From positions 62,001-126,000 of the forward strand of contig NZ_QEIH01000008.1 in assembly GCF_003260195.1 (NCBI RefSeq): a DNA stretch of 64,000 nucleotides, in the 5' to 3' direction. Shown piece after piece: positions 34,613 to 44,216 of the stretch. Positions within the stretch are counted from its first letter, which is position 1. The number at the start of each line of letters is the position of its first letter. The notes under the pieces were generated by a model. It saw only the letters and a program-made list of their open reading frames with translations, was not told the origin of the DNA and did no database searches. This DNA is from Lutibacter citreus. Its GTDB lineage: Bacteria > Bacteroidota > Bacteroidia > Flavobacteriales > Flavobacteriaceae. Made by a program: the position numbers and the translations under genes.

Positions 34613-35995
34613 TTATTGGTTTATTGAATAAGTTCCATTATTAATATCTAGTACTATTCTAGCACTTCCACCAGTAGAAACTATATTATCACCTCCAGCA
34701 TCTAAAGTACCATCAGCACCAGTATCACCAAAATCTGAATCCCAAGCTTCGTTTAAACGGAATTTAATTTCACCATCAATAAGGTTTATAATATCTCCAA
34801 CCCATAAACCAGGATTTACTTCTGTTAAACTAAAATCAGGTGTAGCACCCCAGTCATTATAACCAGAACCGATAACTCCCCATATGTCTGATTCAACAAT
34901 AGTGTATTCATTATTATTGAAGTCTAATGTAACAGTATAAAAACCATTAGTAGAAACTATATTATCACCTCCAGCATCTAAAGTACCATCAGCACCAGAA
35001 TCACCAAAATCTGTATCCCAAGCATTATTAAATCGGAATTTAATTTCTCCATCAATTAGTTTAACACCTACTTTAAAAGTATCGGTTGTGTAATCGTAGT
35101 AGAACTTAGCATCTGGTGTTGCTCCCCAATCATTATATCCAGACCCTACAATTCCCCAAGAAAATGGCTCAATACTGTAAGCTAGCGTGCTTGTGTTAAA
35201 AGTAACTTTATAGTTACCTGCAGTTACAGCAATATTATCACCTCCAGCATCTAAAACGCCATCAACACCTGTATCACCATAATCATTAGTCCATTCGTTG
35301 TTTTCTCTGAATTTTATTTCACCATCAAATAATGTTGCATAAGCTACTAAAACATCTGAATCGCTTGTTGTATAAAAAGGAGCATCAGCATAAGCACCCC
35401 AGTTATTATAACCAGAACCTACAATACCCCAAGTTGAAACTTCAATACCGCTTCCTTCTCCAGTTAAACTATCTTCAATTAATGAAATGTTAAGGTTGAA
35501 AATTTCTGATGTCTTATTAATTGCATCTGCACCAGCTCCAGAACCTACATAGGCATTAATTCTAAAATAGATTGTTCCATTATTATTTGGTTCTCCATCA
35601 TCTCCAATTGTAGAAGGATCTGTATCTAATAATAGAGCATCTTGCGCCATTGTTAATAAGTCACTTACTTTTATAGCGTAGTTTGTAGCTACTAATTCAC
35701 CTGAATGAAAATCTACTGAGTTAAAAGTCTCAGAAACAGAAGCTTCAACTTCATAATTTATTTCAGTTTGAACACCAAAATTTGGAGCATTCCAAACAAA
35801 TCGTTCGGCAATATTATCTTTAGTTTCTTTTGAAAGTAAATATTGTTCAGATAACGAATTTAATAGAGTTACTTCTTCCGATGACGGTTGAAGCGTAAAT
35901 TCAGGTACTAAATCATCATTGTCACAAGATGTAACTAGTAATGATGTTATTGCAAAGACAAAAAATGATGCAAAATTGATTAATTTATTTTTCAT
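34613..35995 (-). CDS. susE: SusE-like starch-binding outer-membrane lipoprotein
   Basis: This 460-residue lipoprotein has lipobox LLVTSC followed by DNDD, an acidic stretch like surface-export signals of flavobacterial lipoproteins. An N-terminal Ig-like SusE domain (ERFVWNAPNFGVQTEINYEVEAS, quoted in part) spans about residues 30-170. Three tandem modules of about 91 residues follow, each opening WGIVGSGYNxWG or WGVIGSGYNDWG and ending with LDAGGDNI and a short strand. The pattern with paired Trp residues fits starch-binding modules of the SusE/SusF type. The gene follows susD by 17 bases and would help hold starch at the surface. Confidence 0.88.
   Translation of the reverse strand: MKNKLINFASFFVFAITSLLVTSCDNDDLVPEFTLQPSSEEVTLLNSLSEQYLLSKETKDNIAERFVWNAPNFGVQTEINYEVEASVSETFNSVDFHSGELVATNYAIKVSDLLTMAQDALLLDTDPSTIGDDGEPNNNGTIYFRINAYVGSGAGADAINKTSEIFNLNISLIEDSLTGEGSGIEVSTWGIVGSGYNNWGAYADAPFYTTSDSDVLVAYATLFDGEIKFRENNEWTNDYGDTGVDGVLDAGGDNIAVTAGNYKVTFNTSTLAYSIEPFSWGIVGSGYNDWGATPDAKFYYDYTTDTFKVGVKLIDGEIKFRFNNAWDTDFGDSGADGTLDAGGDNIVSTNGFYTVTLDFNNNEYTIVESDIWGVIGSGYNDWGATPDFSLTEVNPGLWVGDIINLIDGEIKFRLNEAWDSDFGDTGADGTLDAGGDNIVSTGGSARIVLDINNGTYSINQ
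34674..34722 (-). repeat. 49-base direct repeat inside the SusE-like gene (copy A)
   Basis: This is identical to 34950-34998, exactly 276 bases (92 codons) away, and lies in the conserved end of module 3. The DNA-level identity exceeds what protein conservation would need, pointing to recent duplication or gene conversion. Confidence 0.8.
34950..34998 (-). repeat. 49-base direct repeat inside the SusE-like gene (copy B)
   Basis: Partner of 34674-34722, at the equivalent place in module 2. The corresponding part of module 1 (near 35220-35270) is similar but diverged. Confidence 0.8.
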
Positions 35996-36012
35996 GATAT
36001 ATTTTTTTAGTA

Positions 36013-37557
36013 TTAATAACCAGGGTTTTGTTCTAAATTAGGATTTGCTTCTAAAGCTGTTAAAGGAATTGGAAATAATTTATAAGTTGAAGGAATTGAA
36101 GCACCGTTTAGAGTGTTACCTTTCCAAGGCCATAAATAACTTCCACCTGTAAATTTCCCAAATCTAATTAAGTCAGATCTTCTGTGACCTTCTAAATTTA
36201 ATTCTCTTCCTCTTTCAATTAATAAGAAATTTAAATTTAAATCTGAAGAATTAATTGTACTGGCGTTAGCTCTTGTTCTTACCTTGTTTACGTAATTTAA
36301 AGCAGTTCCCATATCAGTTCCTGCAGCTCCTCTTACAGCGCATTCAGCATACATTAAATAAGCGTCAGCCAATCTAAATAATGGAAAATCTGTACTTGAG
36401 AATGCACTTGCAACTGATGTTCCTGAAAAGTTTGAATTTCTAAATTTTATTGAAGGATATCCATCAGTCCATTTTTTATAATCGGCCATTTCATAAGCGT
36501 GTCCTTCAGTCCAAAATAATTTAGCTCTATCGTCTGTTGCATCTGCACCAACTTTATTAAATAAACCGTACCAGGCTTTAGAAGATCTGTGACCTCCCCA
36601 ACCGTCAGTTGCTCCAAAATTATTAATAGGCATTGTTTCTGTACTTAAACTTCCATTAATAATGTAAGTTGTGTTACCATAACTTTGGCTAATATCTGCA
36701 TCGGCTATTAAAGGAAAAATAATTTCTGTTGAAGAATAATTATCTCCTGAAAAATTGCTTACAAAATCATTTGAAAGAGAGTAACCACCTTCATCTATAA
36801 CTTTTGAAATATAAGTTGCAGCGTCATCATATCTTGGTGTTCCAGTGTAAACTTCAGCATTTATATATAATTTAGCTAAAAGCATTCTTCCAACACTTTT
36901 ATTTGCTCTACCATAATCATTAGTAGTTGGCAATTCATTTTCTATTGCTAATAATTCTGATTCTACATAATTAAAAAGTTCTAATCTAGAAGATTCAGGA
37001 AGCGGAGAGGAAGTACCTATGTTTTCTTCGGTAGCTAATACACCTTTTCCAAAGCAATCTATTTGATAATAATATGCTAAAGAACGTAAAAATCTAACTT
37101 CAGCAGAAACTTCTGTTTTACCTTCAAAATCAACATTATTTAAAACTTGCATTAAATTGTTTGTTTGAGGAATGGTATAATAAATTCTATTGTACATATA
37201 TCTAAAGAATTTATTGTTTTCATCCCAATTAGATGTAGTGGTTAATTGGTCTAAACCATCATCACCCCATCTGTTTTTCATTGCATCTGCTGTAAAATCT
37301 TGTAAATTTACAATCCCTCTTAAAAATGGAGATTCACCAGCATCATCACTTATATCTGAGCTTTCTGGTCCATCAGGTCCAGATAAAGCAAATGAAGCGT
37401 ACAATCTAGAAGTAATTCCTTCAATTGCGTTAGGGTCTTTAGCCAACAATTCATCTAAGGTTAGCTCAACAACTGGTTCAGTATCTAAATCATTAAGACA
37501 ACTTTGAACCGATAAGGCACCTACAAATAGTAGGCATAAATAAAATATTTTTTTCAT
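36013..37557 (-). CDS. susD: SusD/RagB family starch-binding lipoprotein
   Basis: The 514-residue protein starts MKKIFYLCLLFVGALSVQSC with lipidated Cys20. It contains the SusD N-terminal helical region (FFRYMYNRIYYTIPQTNNLM) and the C-terminal RagB/SusD domain ending FPIPLTALEANPNLEQNPGY, the usual family terminus. It lies 9 bases behind its SusC partner and binds maltooligosaccharides at the cell surface as the lid of the transporter. The starch assignment rests on the surrounding amylases, not on the SusD sequence itself. Confidence 0.95.
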   Translation of the reverse strand: MKKIFYLCLLFVGALSVQSCLNDLDTEPVVELTLDELLAKDPNAIEGITSRLYASFALSGPDGPESSDISDDAGESPFLRGIVNLQDFTADAMKNRWGDDGLDQLTTTSNWDENNKFFRYMYNRIYYTIPQTNNLMQVLNNVDFEGKTEVSAEVRFLRSLAYYYQIDCFGKGVLATEENIGTSSPLPESSRLELFNYVESELLAIENELPTTNDYGRANKSVGRMLLAKLYINAEVYTGTPRYDDAATYISKVIDEGGYSLSNDFVSNFSGDNYSSTEIIFPLIADADISQSYGNTTYIINGSLSTETMPINNFGATDGWGGHRSSKAWYGLFNKVGADATDDRAKLFWTEGHAYEMADYKKWTDGYPSIKFRNSNFSGTSVASAFSSTDFPLFRLADAYLMYAECAVRGAAGTDMGTALNYVNKVRTRANASTINSSDLNLNFLLIERGRELNLEGHRRSDLIRFGKFTGGSYLWPWKGNTLNGASIPSTYKLFPIPLTALEANPNLEQNPGY

Positions 37558-37566
37558 AATTTAAAA

Positions 37567-40500
37567 TTAAAAGTCCATAGTTAAACCTAATGTGAAAGAC
37601 TTAGGTCTAGGATAAAAATTATCATCTATTGAATTATAGTTTTCAGGATCTTGACCACTATAATTAGTTATAATAAACGGATTGTTTAGTGCTCCATATA
37701 CTCTAAAATTTATTTTGTCACTTACAGTATCAATCGTATAACCAACTACAATATTTTCACATCTTAAAAATGTTGCATCTTCTAAGTAATAATCAGAAAA
37801 CTTAACATTACCGTTGTTATCAATAAAATTAACATCTGCTGAATCTGTATAAAAATCTAATACGTTAGATAAACTATTAGAGTTGTTAGGAATTGCATTG
37901 TCTACATAACCTGAAGTTAACCTTCTAGAATTGTATACTTGACCTCCAAATTGCCCTCTAAAACTTGAGCTTAAATCAAATTTTTTGTAATTAAAATTAA
38001 GTCCAAAACCAAAAGTCCAATTTGGTCTCAATGCTACATAGTATCTATCATCATTATCAACAGAACCATCTCCGTTAAAATCTGCAAAGGCGTCATGAAT
38101 AGGATTTCCAGCCTTATCATATAATTGTCTATATACCCAAGCTGAATAAGGTTGGTGATCAACGGTATGATAAGCCAAATTAACACCTGTTCCTACTGGT
38201 AATCCAGAGTCATCAGCTGTTATTCTATTAACATCTTTTAAATTAGTAACTTCAGATCTTGCATAAGAAACGTTGCTATAAAAATCTAGGTTCATATCTT
38301 CAGTATTTAAGACATTGAAGTTTAAATTTAATTCAAAACCTTTACTTTCAGTTTCACCAACATTTTGAACAAATGAATCTGTTAGTCCTTGTCCTGGAGC
38401 AATAGGTACTTCTGCTAATAAATCTGAAGTTTCTCTATAAAAGACATCAAAATTACCAGTCAAAATACTATTTTCAAATAAATCAAAGTCTAACCCAAAG
38501 TTATACGTTGTTGTTTTTTCCCAAGTTAAATCTTCATTAAATGGTTTCGCAGAGTAAAGAGGAACACCCTCTAAGTATTGACTAGTACTAGACCCTGTTT
38601 CAAACAGAGGAGTAGAAGGATAAAAACCTACGGCGCCTGTAATATCTTGTTGACCAGTTTTACCCCAACCTAAACGCATTTTTAAAGTATTAATAAAGGA
38701 TAAATCTTGAATAAACTGTTCTTCATCCATTTTCCAAGCCATTGCAGCTGCAGGGAAAGCTCCCCATCTATTATCTTCATTAAATAATGATGATCCATCT
38801 GCTCTTATTGAAGCTGTAAATAAATATTTATCAAGTAAATTTAAATTTGCTCTTCCAAAGAAAGATTGCAAGTTTAATTCATTATAATATCTGTTATAAG
38901 GATTTTGAGCATCAAATTGTACTTCTCTTAAACCTGTTTCAGTATTATATCTATATTCTTCTTTTGTTCCGTCATTTTTAAAGTTTTGATAAGAGTACCC
39001 CCCTTGAACATCAAAACTTTTAATGTCTCCATCTAAATCTTTTGCATATGTTAAATAAGCATCTAAAGTACGGTTGTCAATACTTTGATTTTCACCATAA
39101 TTTTTACCAGGGTTAAAGATGTACGAGCTAGTATTATTGTTAAGTTTATAAGTTGCTAATGAATTTTGAGAATAAGATTCAGTAATATCTGCTTCAGAAG
39201 ATTCTACCCCAACATTTACAACAGCTCTCATTTCTGGTAAGAAATGAAGTTTATAATCTAATTCAACATTTGCTAAAACTTTTTTAACTTTTTCAGGGCG
39301 TGTTCTTTGCATTAATATGGCTAACGGATTCCATTGTCCATCTATACTAGAATCAGCATTTAAAGATTGGTAGTAACCTCCAAAAAGACTAGAATCATTA
39401 TAAATTGGTTTAGTTGGATCCATATTAATTGCTCCACCTAAAGCACCTCCATCATCAATAGCATCTTTTTTAGACACAATTCCTTTGAAGTTAAAATTTA
39501 CTTTTAAGTGATCCTCAAAAAATACCGGAGTTAATTTAACAGAAGATGTAAATCTTTCATAATCATTTTCTTTAACTAATCCTTCAGTATTTGTATATCC
39601 CGCTGAAAATCTAATAGGTACTTTATTAAATAAACTTCCTCTAGCACTAAAGTTGTGATCGTAAGAAATAGTATTTCTATAAATAGCGTCTTGCCAATCT
39701 GTATTAGATAATATACGGCCTTCTATTTCACTAGTAGTTGGATCATCTACTAAATCATTTGAAGGATCATCTATTCCTAATAAATTAGTATAAGAAGGAT
39801 GATATTCATTTATGAATTTAGTGAAAGTACTGCCATCCATAACATTAATTTTATCTCCAACTTTTCCAAAAGTGGCACTTGTTGAAAAATTAAATTTAAC
39901 ACCACCTGAGATCCCTTTTTTGGTAGTAATAATTATAACTCCATTTGAAGCTCTAGAACCATAAATAGCTGTTGCAGAAGCATCTTTTAATATTGAAAAA
40001 CTTTCAACATCATTTGGGTTAATTAAAGATAATGGGTTTCCTACTCCGGCAGGATTGGTATTATCAATAGGAATTCCATCAATAACAATTAAAGGGTTGT
40101 TATTTCCAGATAAAGAAGAACCTCCTCTAATTCTAATATTAGGTTCTGCATCTGGTTGACCACCACTAGAAGTGATTCTTACACCAGCGGCCTTACCCGT
40201 TAATAATTGATCTGTTGATACAATTGCACCTTTGTTAAAATCATCTTCAGTAACAGCAGCCACAGATCCAGTAGCGTCTTTTACAGTTGTGGTTCCATAA
40301 CCAATTACTATTACTTCTTCCAAAGCTTCAGCACTTTCCTCAAGAATTACATCAATTATGTTGGAATTTCCAACTGATATTTCTTGTGATTTAAATCCAA
40401 TATAAGAGAATACTAAAATATCTCCTGTTTTAACGTTTTCTATTTTATAGTTTCCGTCAAAATCGGTAGAAGTACCTGTAGTAGTTCCTTTTATTATAAT

Positions 40501-40626
40501 GCCAACACCAGGTAAACGAGTTCCTGCCGTTGTTTCCGTAACTTTCCCTGTTATTGTTTGTTGTGCAAACATTAGTACAGGAAATAGAAATATGACACTA
40601 AAAAAATAAAATCTAAAATTTTTCAT
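37567..40626 (-). CDS. susC: SusC/RagA family TonB-dependent receptor for maltooligosaccharides
   Basis: This 1019-residue receptor has a signal peptide ending MFAQ, the carboxypeptidase-D-like domain (TITGKVTETTAGTRLPGVGI), the plug signature (EEVIVIGYGTTTVKDATGSV; KDASATAIYGSRASNGVI) and a barrel ending FTLGLTMDF. It forms the TonB-driven channel for starch oligomers. It heads a four-gene - strand operon (susC, susD, susE-like, T9SS amylase). A good promoter and a perfect 16-base palindrome lie upstream, shared with the divergent lacI gene. Confidence 0.96.
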   Translation of the reverse strand: MKNFRFYFFSVIFLFPVLMFAQQTITGKVTETTAGTRLPGVGIIIKGTTTGTSTDFDGNYKIENVKTGDILVFSYIGFKSQEISVGNSNIIDVILEESAEALEEVIVIGYGTTTVKDATGSVAAVTEDDFNKGAIVSTDQLLTGKAAGVRITSSGGQPDAEPNIRIRGGSSLSGNNNPLIVIDGIPIDNTNPAGVGNPLSLINPNDVESFSILKDASATAIYGSRASNGVIIITTKKGISGGVKFNFSTSATFGKVGDKINVMDGSTFTKFINEYHPSYTNLLGIDDPSNDLVDDPTTSEIEGRILSNTDWQDAIYRNTISYDHNFSARGSLFNKVPIRFSAGYTNTEGLVKENDYERFTSSVKLTPVFFEDHLKVNFNFKGIVSKKDAIDDGGALGGAINMDPTKPIYNDSSLFGGYYQSLNADSSIDGQWNPLAILMQRTRPEKVKKVLANVELDYKLHFLPEMRAVVNVGVESSEADITESYSQNSLATYKLNNNTSSYIFNPGKNYGENQSIDNRTLDAYLTYAKDLDGDIKSFDVQGGYSYQNFKNDGTKEEYRYNTETGLREVQFDAQNPYNRYYNELNLQSFFGRANLNLLDKYLFTASIRADGSSLFNEDNRWGAFPAAAMAWKMDEEQFIQDLSFINTLKMRLGWGKTGQQDITGAVGFYPSTPLFETGSSTSQYLEGVPLYSAKPFNEDLTWEKTTTYNFGLDFDLFENSILTGNFDVFYRETSDLLAEVPIAPGQGLTDSFVQNVGETESKGFELNLNFNVLNTEDMNLDFYSNVSYARSEVTNLKDVNRITADDSGLPVGTGVNLAYHTVDHQPYSAWVYRQLYDKAGNPIHDAFADFNGDGSVDNDDRYYVALRPNWTFGFGLNFNYKKFDLSSSFRGQFGGQVYNSRRLTSGYVDNAIPNNSNSLSNVLDFYTDSADVNFIDNNGNVKFSDYYLEDATFLRCENIVVGYTIDTVSDKINFRVYGALNNPFIITNYSGQDPENYNSIDDNFYPRPKSFTLGLTMDF

Positions 40627-40928
40627 CTATTTTAAGTTAATTAATAATTAAATTGTTTTAATAATTGTACTATTTTTAAAAACTTTCACGTTACAAAGCT
40701 AAGCCCAAATCATAGTGTTTACAACAATTTAAGAGTTACTCAAACGTTTTCGTGTTAGTAACTTTTTCACTCTAACGTTAGAGTAGATAAAGTTTTTTAA
40801 CTTTTAAATGTTAATTAATTGTAAAAAGGAGGTAAAATAGAGTTAAAATGAGATATAGAGTGTTAAAAAAATAACATTTGGTTAAATTTAAGCATTATAT
40901 TTGCCAGTGAAAAGGACTATTAAGATTT
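40627..40928. promoter_or_regulatory. Divergent control region between starch susC and lacI
   Basis: The 302-base gap carries promoters for both directions. Leftward: TTG at 40722-40724 and TAGCTTTG at 40694-40701 (both on the - strand), 20 bases apart. Rightward: TATATTTG at 40896-40903, 25 bases before lacI, with a TTTG only 15 bases upstream. Between them lie AAACGTTT (40742-40749) and the palindrome at 40769-40784. Confidence 0.6.
40769..40784. promoter_or_regulatory. Candidate LacI-family operator
   Basis: ACTCTAACGTTAGAGT is a perfect 16-base palindrome with the central CG typical of LacI-family sites. It lies about 80-95 bases upstream of the predicted susC transcription start, a position that suits activation better than simple repression. 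Confidence 0.5.
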
Positions 40929-41948
40929 ATGAAGACTAGAATAACACTAAAAAAAATAGCCAATGAGTTTGGGGTTTCAATTTCAACAGTTTCAAAAGCT
41001 TTAAAAGGAAGTCATGAAATAGGAGAAGAGTTGAGAGGTAAAATTCAGGCATTTGCAAACTATTATAACTATAAGCCTAATAATTTAGCGTTACAATTAA
41101 GAAGTCAAAAAACCTCTGTTATAGGAGTGGTGATTCCTGAAATAGTACATCACTTTTTTTCTACGGTAATTGATGGTATTGAGCATTATGCAAATAATAA
41201 AGGGTATAATGTAATGGTATGCGTTTCTAACGAATCATATGAAAAAGAAGTCTTAAATTTTAATGTATTGGCAAATGGAAGTGTTGATGGTTTAATTGTT
41301 TCTTTGGCAAGAGGTACTCAAGAAAGCAGGAAATATGACCATATAAAAGGACTTGTAAAAGATGAATTTCCTTTTGTAATGTTTGATAGGGTTGTAGATG
41401 AAATTGAATGTGATAAAGTTATAATTGATGATATGGGAGGAGCTTGTAAAGCAACTGAGCATTTAATTGAAACTGGTTCTAAACGGATTGCTCTATTATC
41501 AACTAAGGATTTTGTATCTGTAGGTTTACTAAGAAAAGAAGGATATATAAAAGCACTTTATCAAGCTGGATATACTGTTGAGGATGATCTTATTTATAAA
41601 ATAGATGATTCAAAAAATTTATACGATCAAATTAAAAAAGTTTTTGAAAGTCCAATTATGCCAGATGCTATTTTAGCTGTAAACGAAGTTTATGCTGCAA
41701 ATGCCTTAATTATTGCAAAAGAAAAAGGGTACTCAGTGCCTGAAGATATTGCAATAATAGGTTTTACAAGTGGTTTAATTTCAGAATTTACTTCACCACC
41801 ATTAACTTCTGTTCGACAGCATGGGTTTTTAATGGGAGAGCAAGCTGCAGAATTATTAATAAATCGTATTGAGCAAAAAGAGCCACAGGGCTTTAAAACA
41901 GAAATTATTTCAACAAGTTTAAAAATTAGAAAGTCAACAAAATCTTAA
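40929..41948 (+). CDS. LacI family transcriptional regulator of the starch locus
   Basis: The 339-residue protein has the LacI DNA-binding head (ITLKKIANEFGVSISTVSKAL) and hinge, then a periplasmic-binding-protein-like sensor domain (IGVVIPEIVHHFFSTVIDGIE; PDAILAVNEVYAANALI). It lies between the susC operon and the maltose operon and probably controls both in response to maltose or a maltooligosaccharide. Bacteroides uses the membrane regulator SusR for this; flavobacteria commonly use a LacI-type protein. Confidence 0.94.
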   Translation: MKTRITLKKIANEFGVSISTVSKALKGSHEIGEELRGKIQAFANYYNYKPNNLALQLRSQKTSVIGVVIPEIVHHFFSTVIDGIEHYANNKGYNVMVCVSNESYEKEVLNFNVLANGSVDGLIVSLARGTQESRKYDHIKGLVKDEFPFVMFDRVVDEIECDKVIIDDMGGACKATEHLIETGSKRIALLSTKDFVSVGLLRKEGYIKALYQAGYTVEDDLIYKIDDSKNLYDQIKKVFESPIMPDAILAVNEVYAANALIIAKEKGYSVPEDIAIIGFTSGLISEFTSPPLTSVRQHGFLMGEQAAELLINRIEQKEPQGFKTEIISTSLKIRKSTKS

Positions 41949-42035
41949 AATTTTAGGGTATTTGGACTTTAATTTTGAAAAAAAATAAAATTAATTCAAT
42001 TTTTTTTAATACTACTCAAAGGTTGTAGTAAGCAA

Positions 42036-42053
42036 TATGTTAATATTAACATA
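42036..42053. promoter_or_regulatory. Candidate operator upstream of the maltose operon
   Basis: TATGTTAATATTAACATA is a perfect 18-base palindrome located about 20 bases before the -33 box of the maltose operon promoter. It differs from the CG-centred palindrome near susC, so it may bind another factor or be a simple AT-rich hairpin. Confidence 0.35.
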
Positions 42054-42073
42054 AGTAGCAGATCTAAAAACTG

Positions 42074-42103
42074 TTGAAATTTTAAAAATAATTTATATAT
42101 TTG
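42074..42103 (+). promoter_or_regulatory. Promoter of the maltose operon
   Basis: TTG at 42074-42076 and TATATTTG at 42096-42103 are 19 bases apart, matching the Bacteroidota consensus. The leader to the start codon is about 100 bases. Confidence 0.6.
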
Positions 42104-42210
42104 TTAAGTAAAATTATTTTTACACATACTATTTTTTCACACTTCACACAAAAACAATCAAAGTATTATTATACCTTGAACTGTATTTATTATATCAAAT
42201 TTTAAGATTT

Positions 42211-43554
42211 ATGGAAAAACGGAAACTAAGTTTCTGGGATATCTGGAACATGAGTTTTGGTTTCTTAGGAATTCAAATGGGGTTTGCGCTTCAAAATGCA
42301 AATGCAAGTAGAATATTGCAAATATTTGGAGCAGATATTCACGAATTATCCTGGTTTTGGATTGTAGCTCCTTTAACAGGTTTAATAGTTCAGCCAATAA
42401 TTGGATATTATAGTGATAGAACTTGGACTAGGTTAGGTAGAAGAAGACCTTATTTTTTAACGGGTGCATTACTAGCTTCAGTAGGTTTAGTTTTAATGCC
42501 AAATGCAGATATGTTTACTGCTTTTATGCCAGCTTTATGGGTAGGTGCAGGAATGTTAATGATAATGGATGCTTCTTTTAATGTTGCTATGGAGCCTTTT
42601 AGAGCTTTGGTTGCTGATATTTTACCTTCAGATCAAAGAACATTAGGTTTTAGTATACAAACTGTTTTAATTGGAATTGGAGCTGTAATTGGTTCTTGGT
42701 TACCATATGTGCTAACAAATTGGTTTGGTGTTTCAAATCAGATGGATTCTGGAGGGATTCCTTTAAATTTATTACTATCATTTATTATTGGAGCTGTTGT
42801 TTTAATAATAAGTATTTTAGTTACGGTATTTACAACTAAAGAGTATTCTCCTGAAGAAATGGCTCAATTTAGTAAAGAAGAGGAAGTTGTAGAGGAAGAA
42901 TCAAGTTTACTAGATATTTTTAGCGATTTTAAAAAAATGCCTTTAACGATGAAACAATTGAGCTCGGTTCAATTTTTCTCATGGTTTGGATTGTTTGGAA
43001 TGTGGGTATTTTCTACCCCGGCAATAGCACATCATATTTATGGTTTGTCTTTAGATGATCACGGAACTGAATTTCAAAACGCAGGAGATTGGGTTGGTAT
43101 TTTATTTGGTATTTATAATGCAGTTTCTGCTGTATATGCTTTCTTTTTACCTGCAATTGCAAAAAAAATAGGTAGAAAAATGACACATTCAGTTTCATTG
43201 GTTTTTGGTGGATTGGGTTTAATTTCAATCTATTTTATGCCAAATGAAAATTGGTTAATACTTTCTATGTTTGGAATTGGAATAGCTTGGGCTAGTATTT
43301 TAGCAATGCCATATGCAATTTTAGCAGGGTCAATACCAGCAAAAAAGATGGGTGTTTATATGGGAATATTCAATTTTTTTATCGTTCTTCCGCAAATATT
43401 AAACGCTTTAATTGGTGGGCCAATGGTAAAATATGTTTACAATGATAATCCAATTTACGCCTTAGTTATTAGTGGTGTTTCACTATTAATAGCAGCAGCT
43501 TTAGTGGTTAGAGTAAAAGATATTGATGATAATAATGTAATAACAAACAATTAG
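42211..43554 (+). CDS. MFS sugar transporter (maltose permease-like, GPH/SLC45 type)
   Basis: A 447-residue membrane protein with about 12 transmembrane segments. The N-terminus (FWDIWNMSFGFLGIQMGFALQNANASRIL, quoted in part) and the loop YSDRTWTRLGRRRPYFLTGAL carry the Major Facilitator motif between helices 2 and 3. Flavobacterial homologues of this kind sit in maltose operons and bring maltose or maltodextrins across the inner membrane. It is the first gene of an eight-gene + strand operon and is separated by one base from pgmB. Confidence 0.9.
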   Translation: MEKRKLSFWDIWNMSFGFLGIQMGFALQNANASRILQIFGADIHELSWFWIVAPLTGLIVQPIIGYYSDRTWTRLGRRRPYFLTGALLASVGLVLMPNADMFTAFMPALWVGAGMLMIMDASFNVAMEPFRALVADILPSDQRTLGFSIQTVLIGIGAVIGSWLPYVLTNWFGVSNQMDSGGIPLNLLLSFIIGAVVLIISILVTVFTTKEYSPEEMAQFSKEEEVVEEESSLLDIFSDFKKMPLTMKQLSSVQFFSWFGLFGMWVFSTPAIAHHIYGLSLDDHGTEFQNAGDWVGILFGIYNAVSAVYAFFLPAIAKKIGRKMTHSVSLVFGGLGLISIYFMPNENWLILSMFGIGIAWASILAMPYAILAGSIPAKKMGVYMGIFNFFIVLPQILNALIGGPMVKYVYNDNPIYALVISGVSLLIAAALVVRVKDIDDNNVITNN

Positions 43555-43555
43555 A

Positions 43556-44212
43556 ATGAAAAAACAAATAGCATTTATTTTTGACTTAGATGGTGTAATT
43601 GTAGATACGGCAAAATATCATTTTTTAGCTTGGAGAAATTTAGCAAATCAATTAGGTTTTAAATTTACTGAAGAACATAATGAATTATTAAAAGGTGTTA
43701 GCCGAGTAAAATCATTAGAAATTTTATTAAGTATTGGTAAAGTAGAACTTTCAGAAGAAGAAAAACAAAAGTACCTTGTTCAAAAGAATACAGAGTATCT
43801 AAGTTTTGTTAATAAAATGACTACTGATGAGATATTACCAGGTGTAACAGATTTATTAGATTATTTAGATGCAAATAAAATTACATATGCTTTAGGATCT
43901 GCAAGTAAAAATGCACCTTTAATTTTAGAAAAAATAGGATTGTACAATAGATTTACTGCTCTTGTTGATGGAAATGATGTTTCTAAAGCGAAGCCAGACC
44001 CAGAAGTATTTTTAATAGGAGCTAAAAAACTGCAAATGAAACCTGAAAATTGTGTTGTTGTTGAAGATGCAATTGCTGGTGTTGAAGCAGCAAAAGTAGC
44101 CAATATGTATTGTGTTGGTATAGGAGATAAAGAGGTCTTGAATAAAGCTGATATTGTTTTTAAGGATATGACTGGTTTTACAAAAGATTTTTTAGAAAAT
44201 TTAATCAATTAA
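43556..44212 (+). CDS. pgmB: Beta-phosphoglucomutase
   Basis: The 218-residue HAD-superfamily enzyme has the motif FDLDGVIVDTAKYH with the phospho-accepting Asp and general acid/base Asp, the loop LKGVSRVKSLE, the Ser/Lys region ASKNAP, and KPDPEVFL plus VEDAIAGVEAAK for metal binding. It converts beta-glucose-1-phosphate to glucose-6-phosphate. That substrate is made by the maltose phosphorylase encoded by the next gene, four bases away. Confidence 0.95.
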   Translation: MKKQIAFIFDLDGVIVDTAKYHFLAWRNLANQLGFKFTEEHNELLKGVSRVKSLEILLSIGKVELSEEEKQKYLVQKNTEYLSFVNKMTTDEILPGVTDLLDYLDANKITYALGSASKNAPLILEKIGLYNRFTALVDGNDVSKAKPDPEVFLIGAKKLQMKPENCVVVEDAIAGVEAAKVANMYCVGIGDKEVLNKADIVFKDMTGFTKDFLENLIN

Positions 44213-44216
44213 TGAG

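Noticed and set aside
37190..37507. Antisense open frame of 105 codons within susD
   Set aside because: It lies fully inside a well-supported gene on the opposite strand and shows no motif; a shadow frame.
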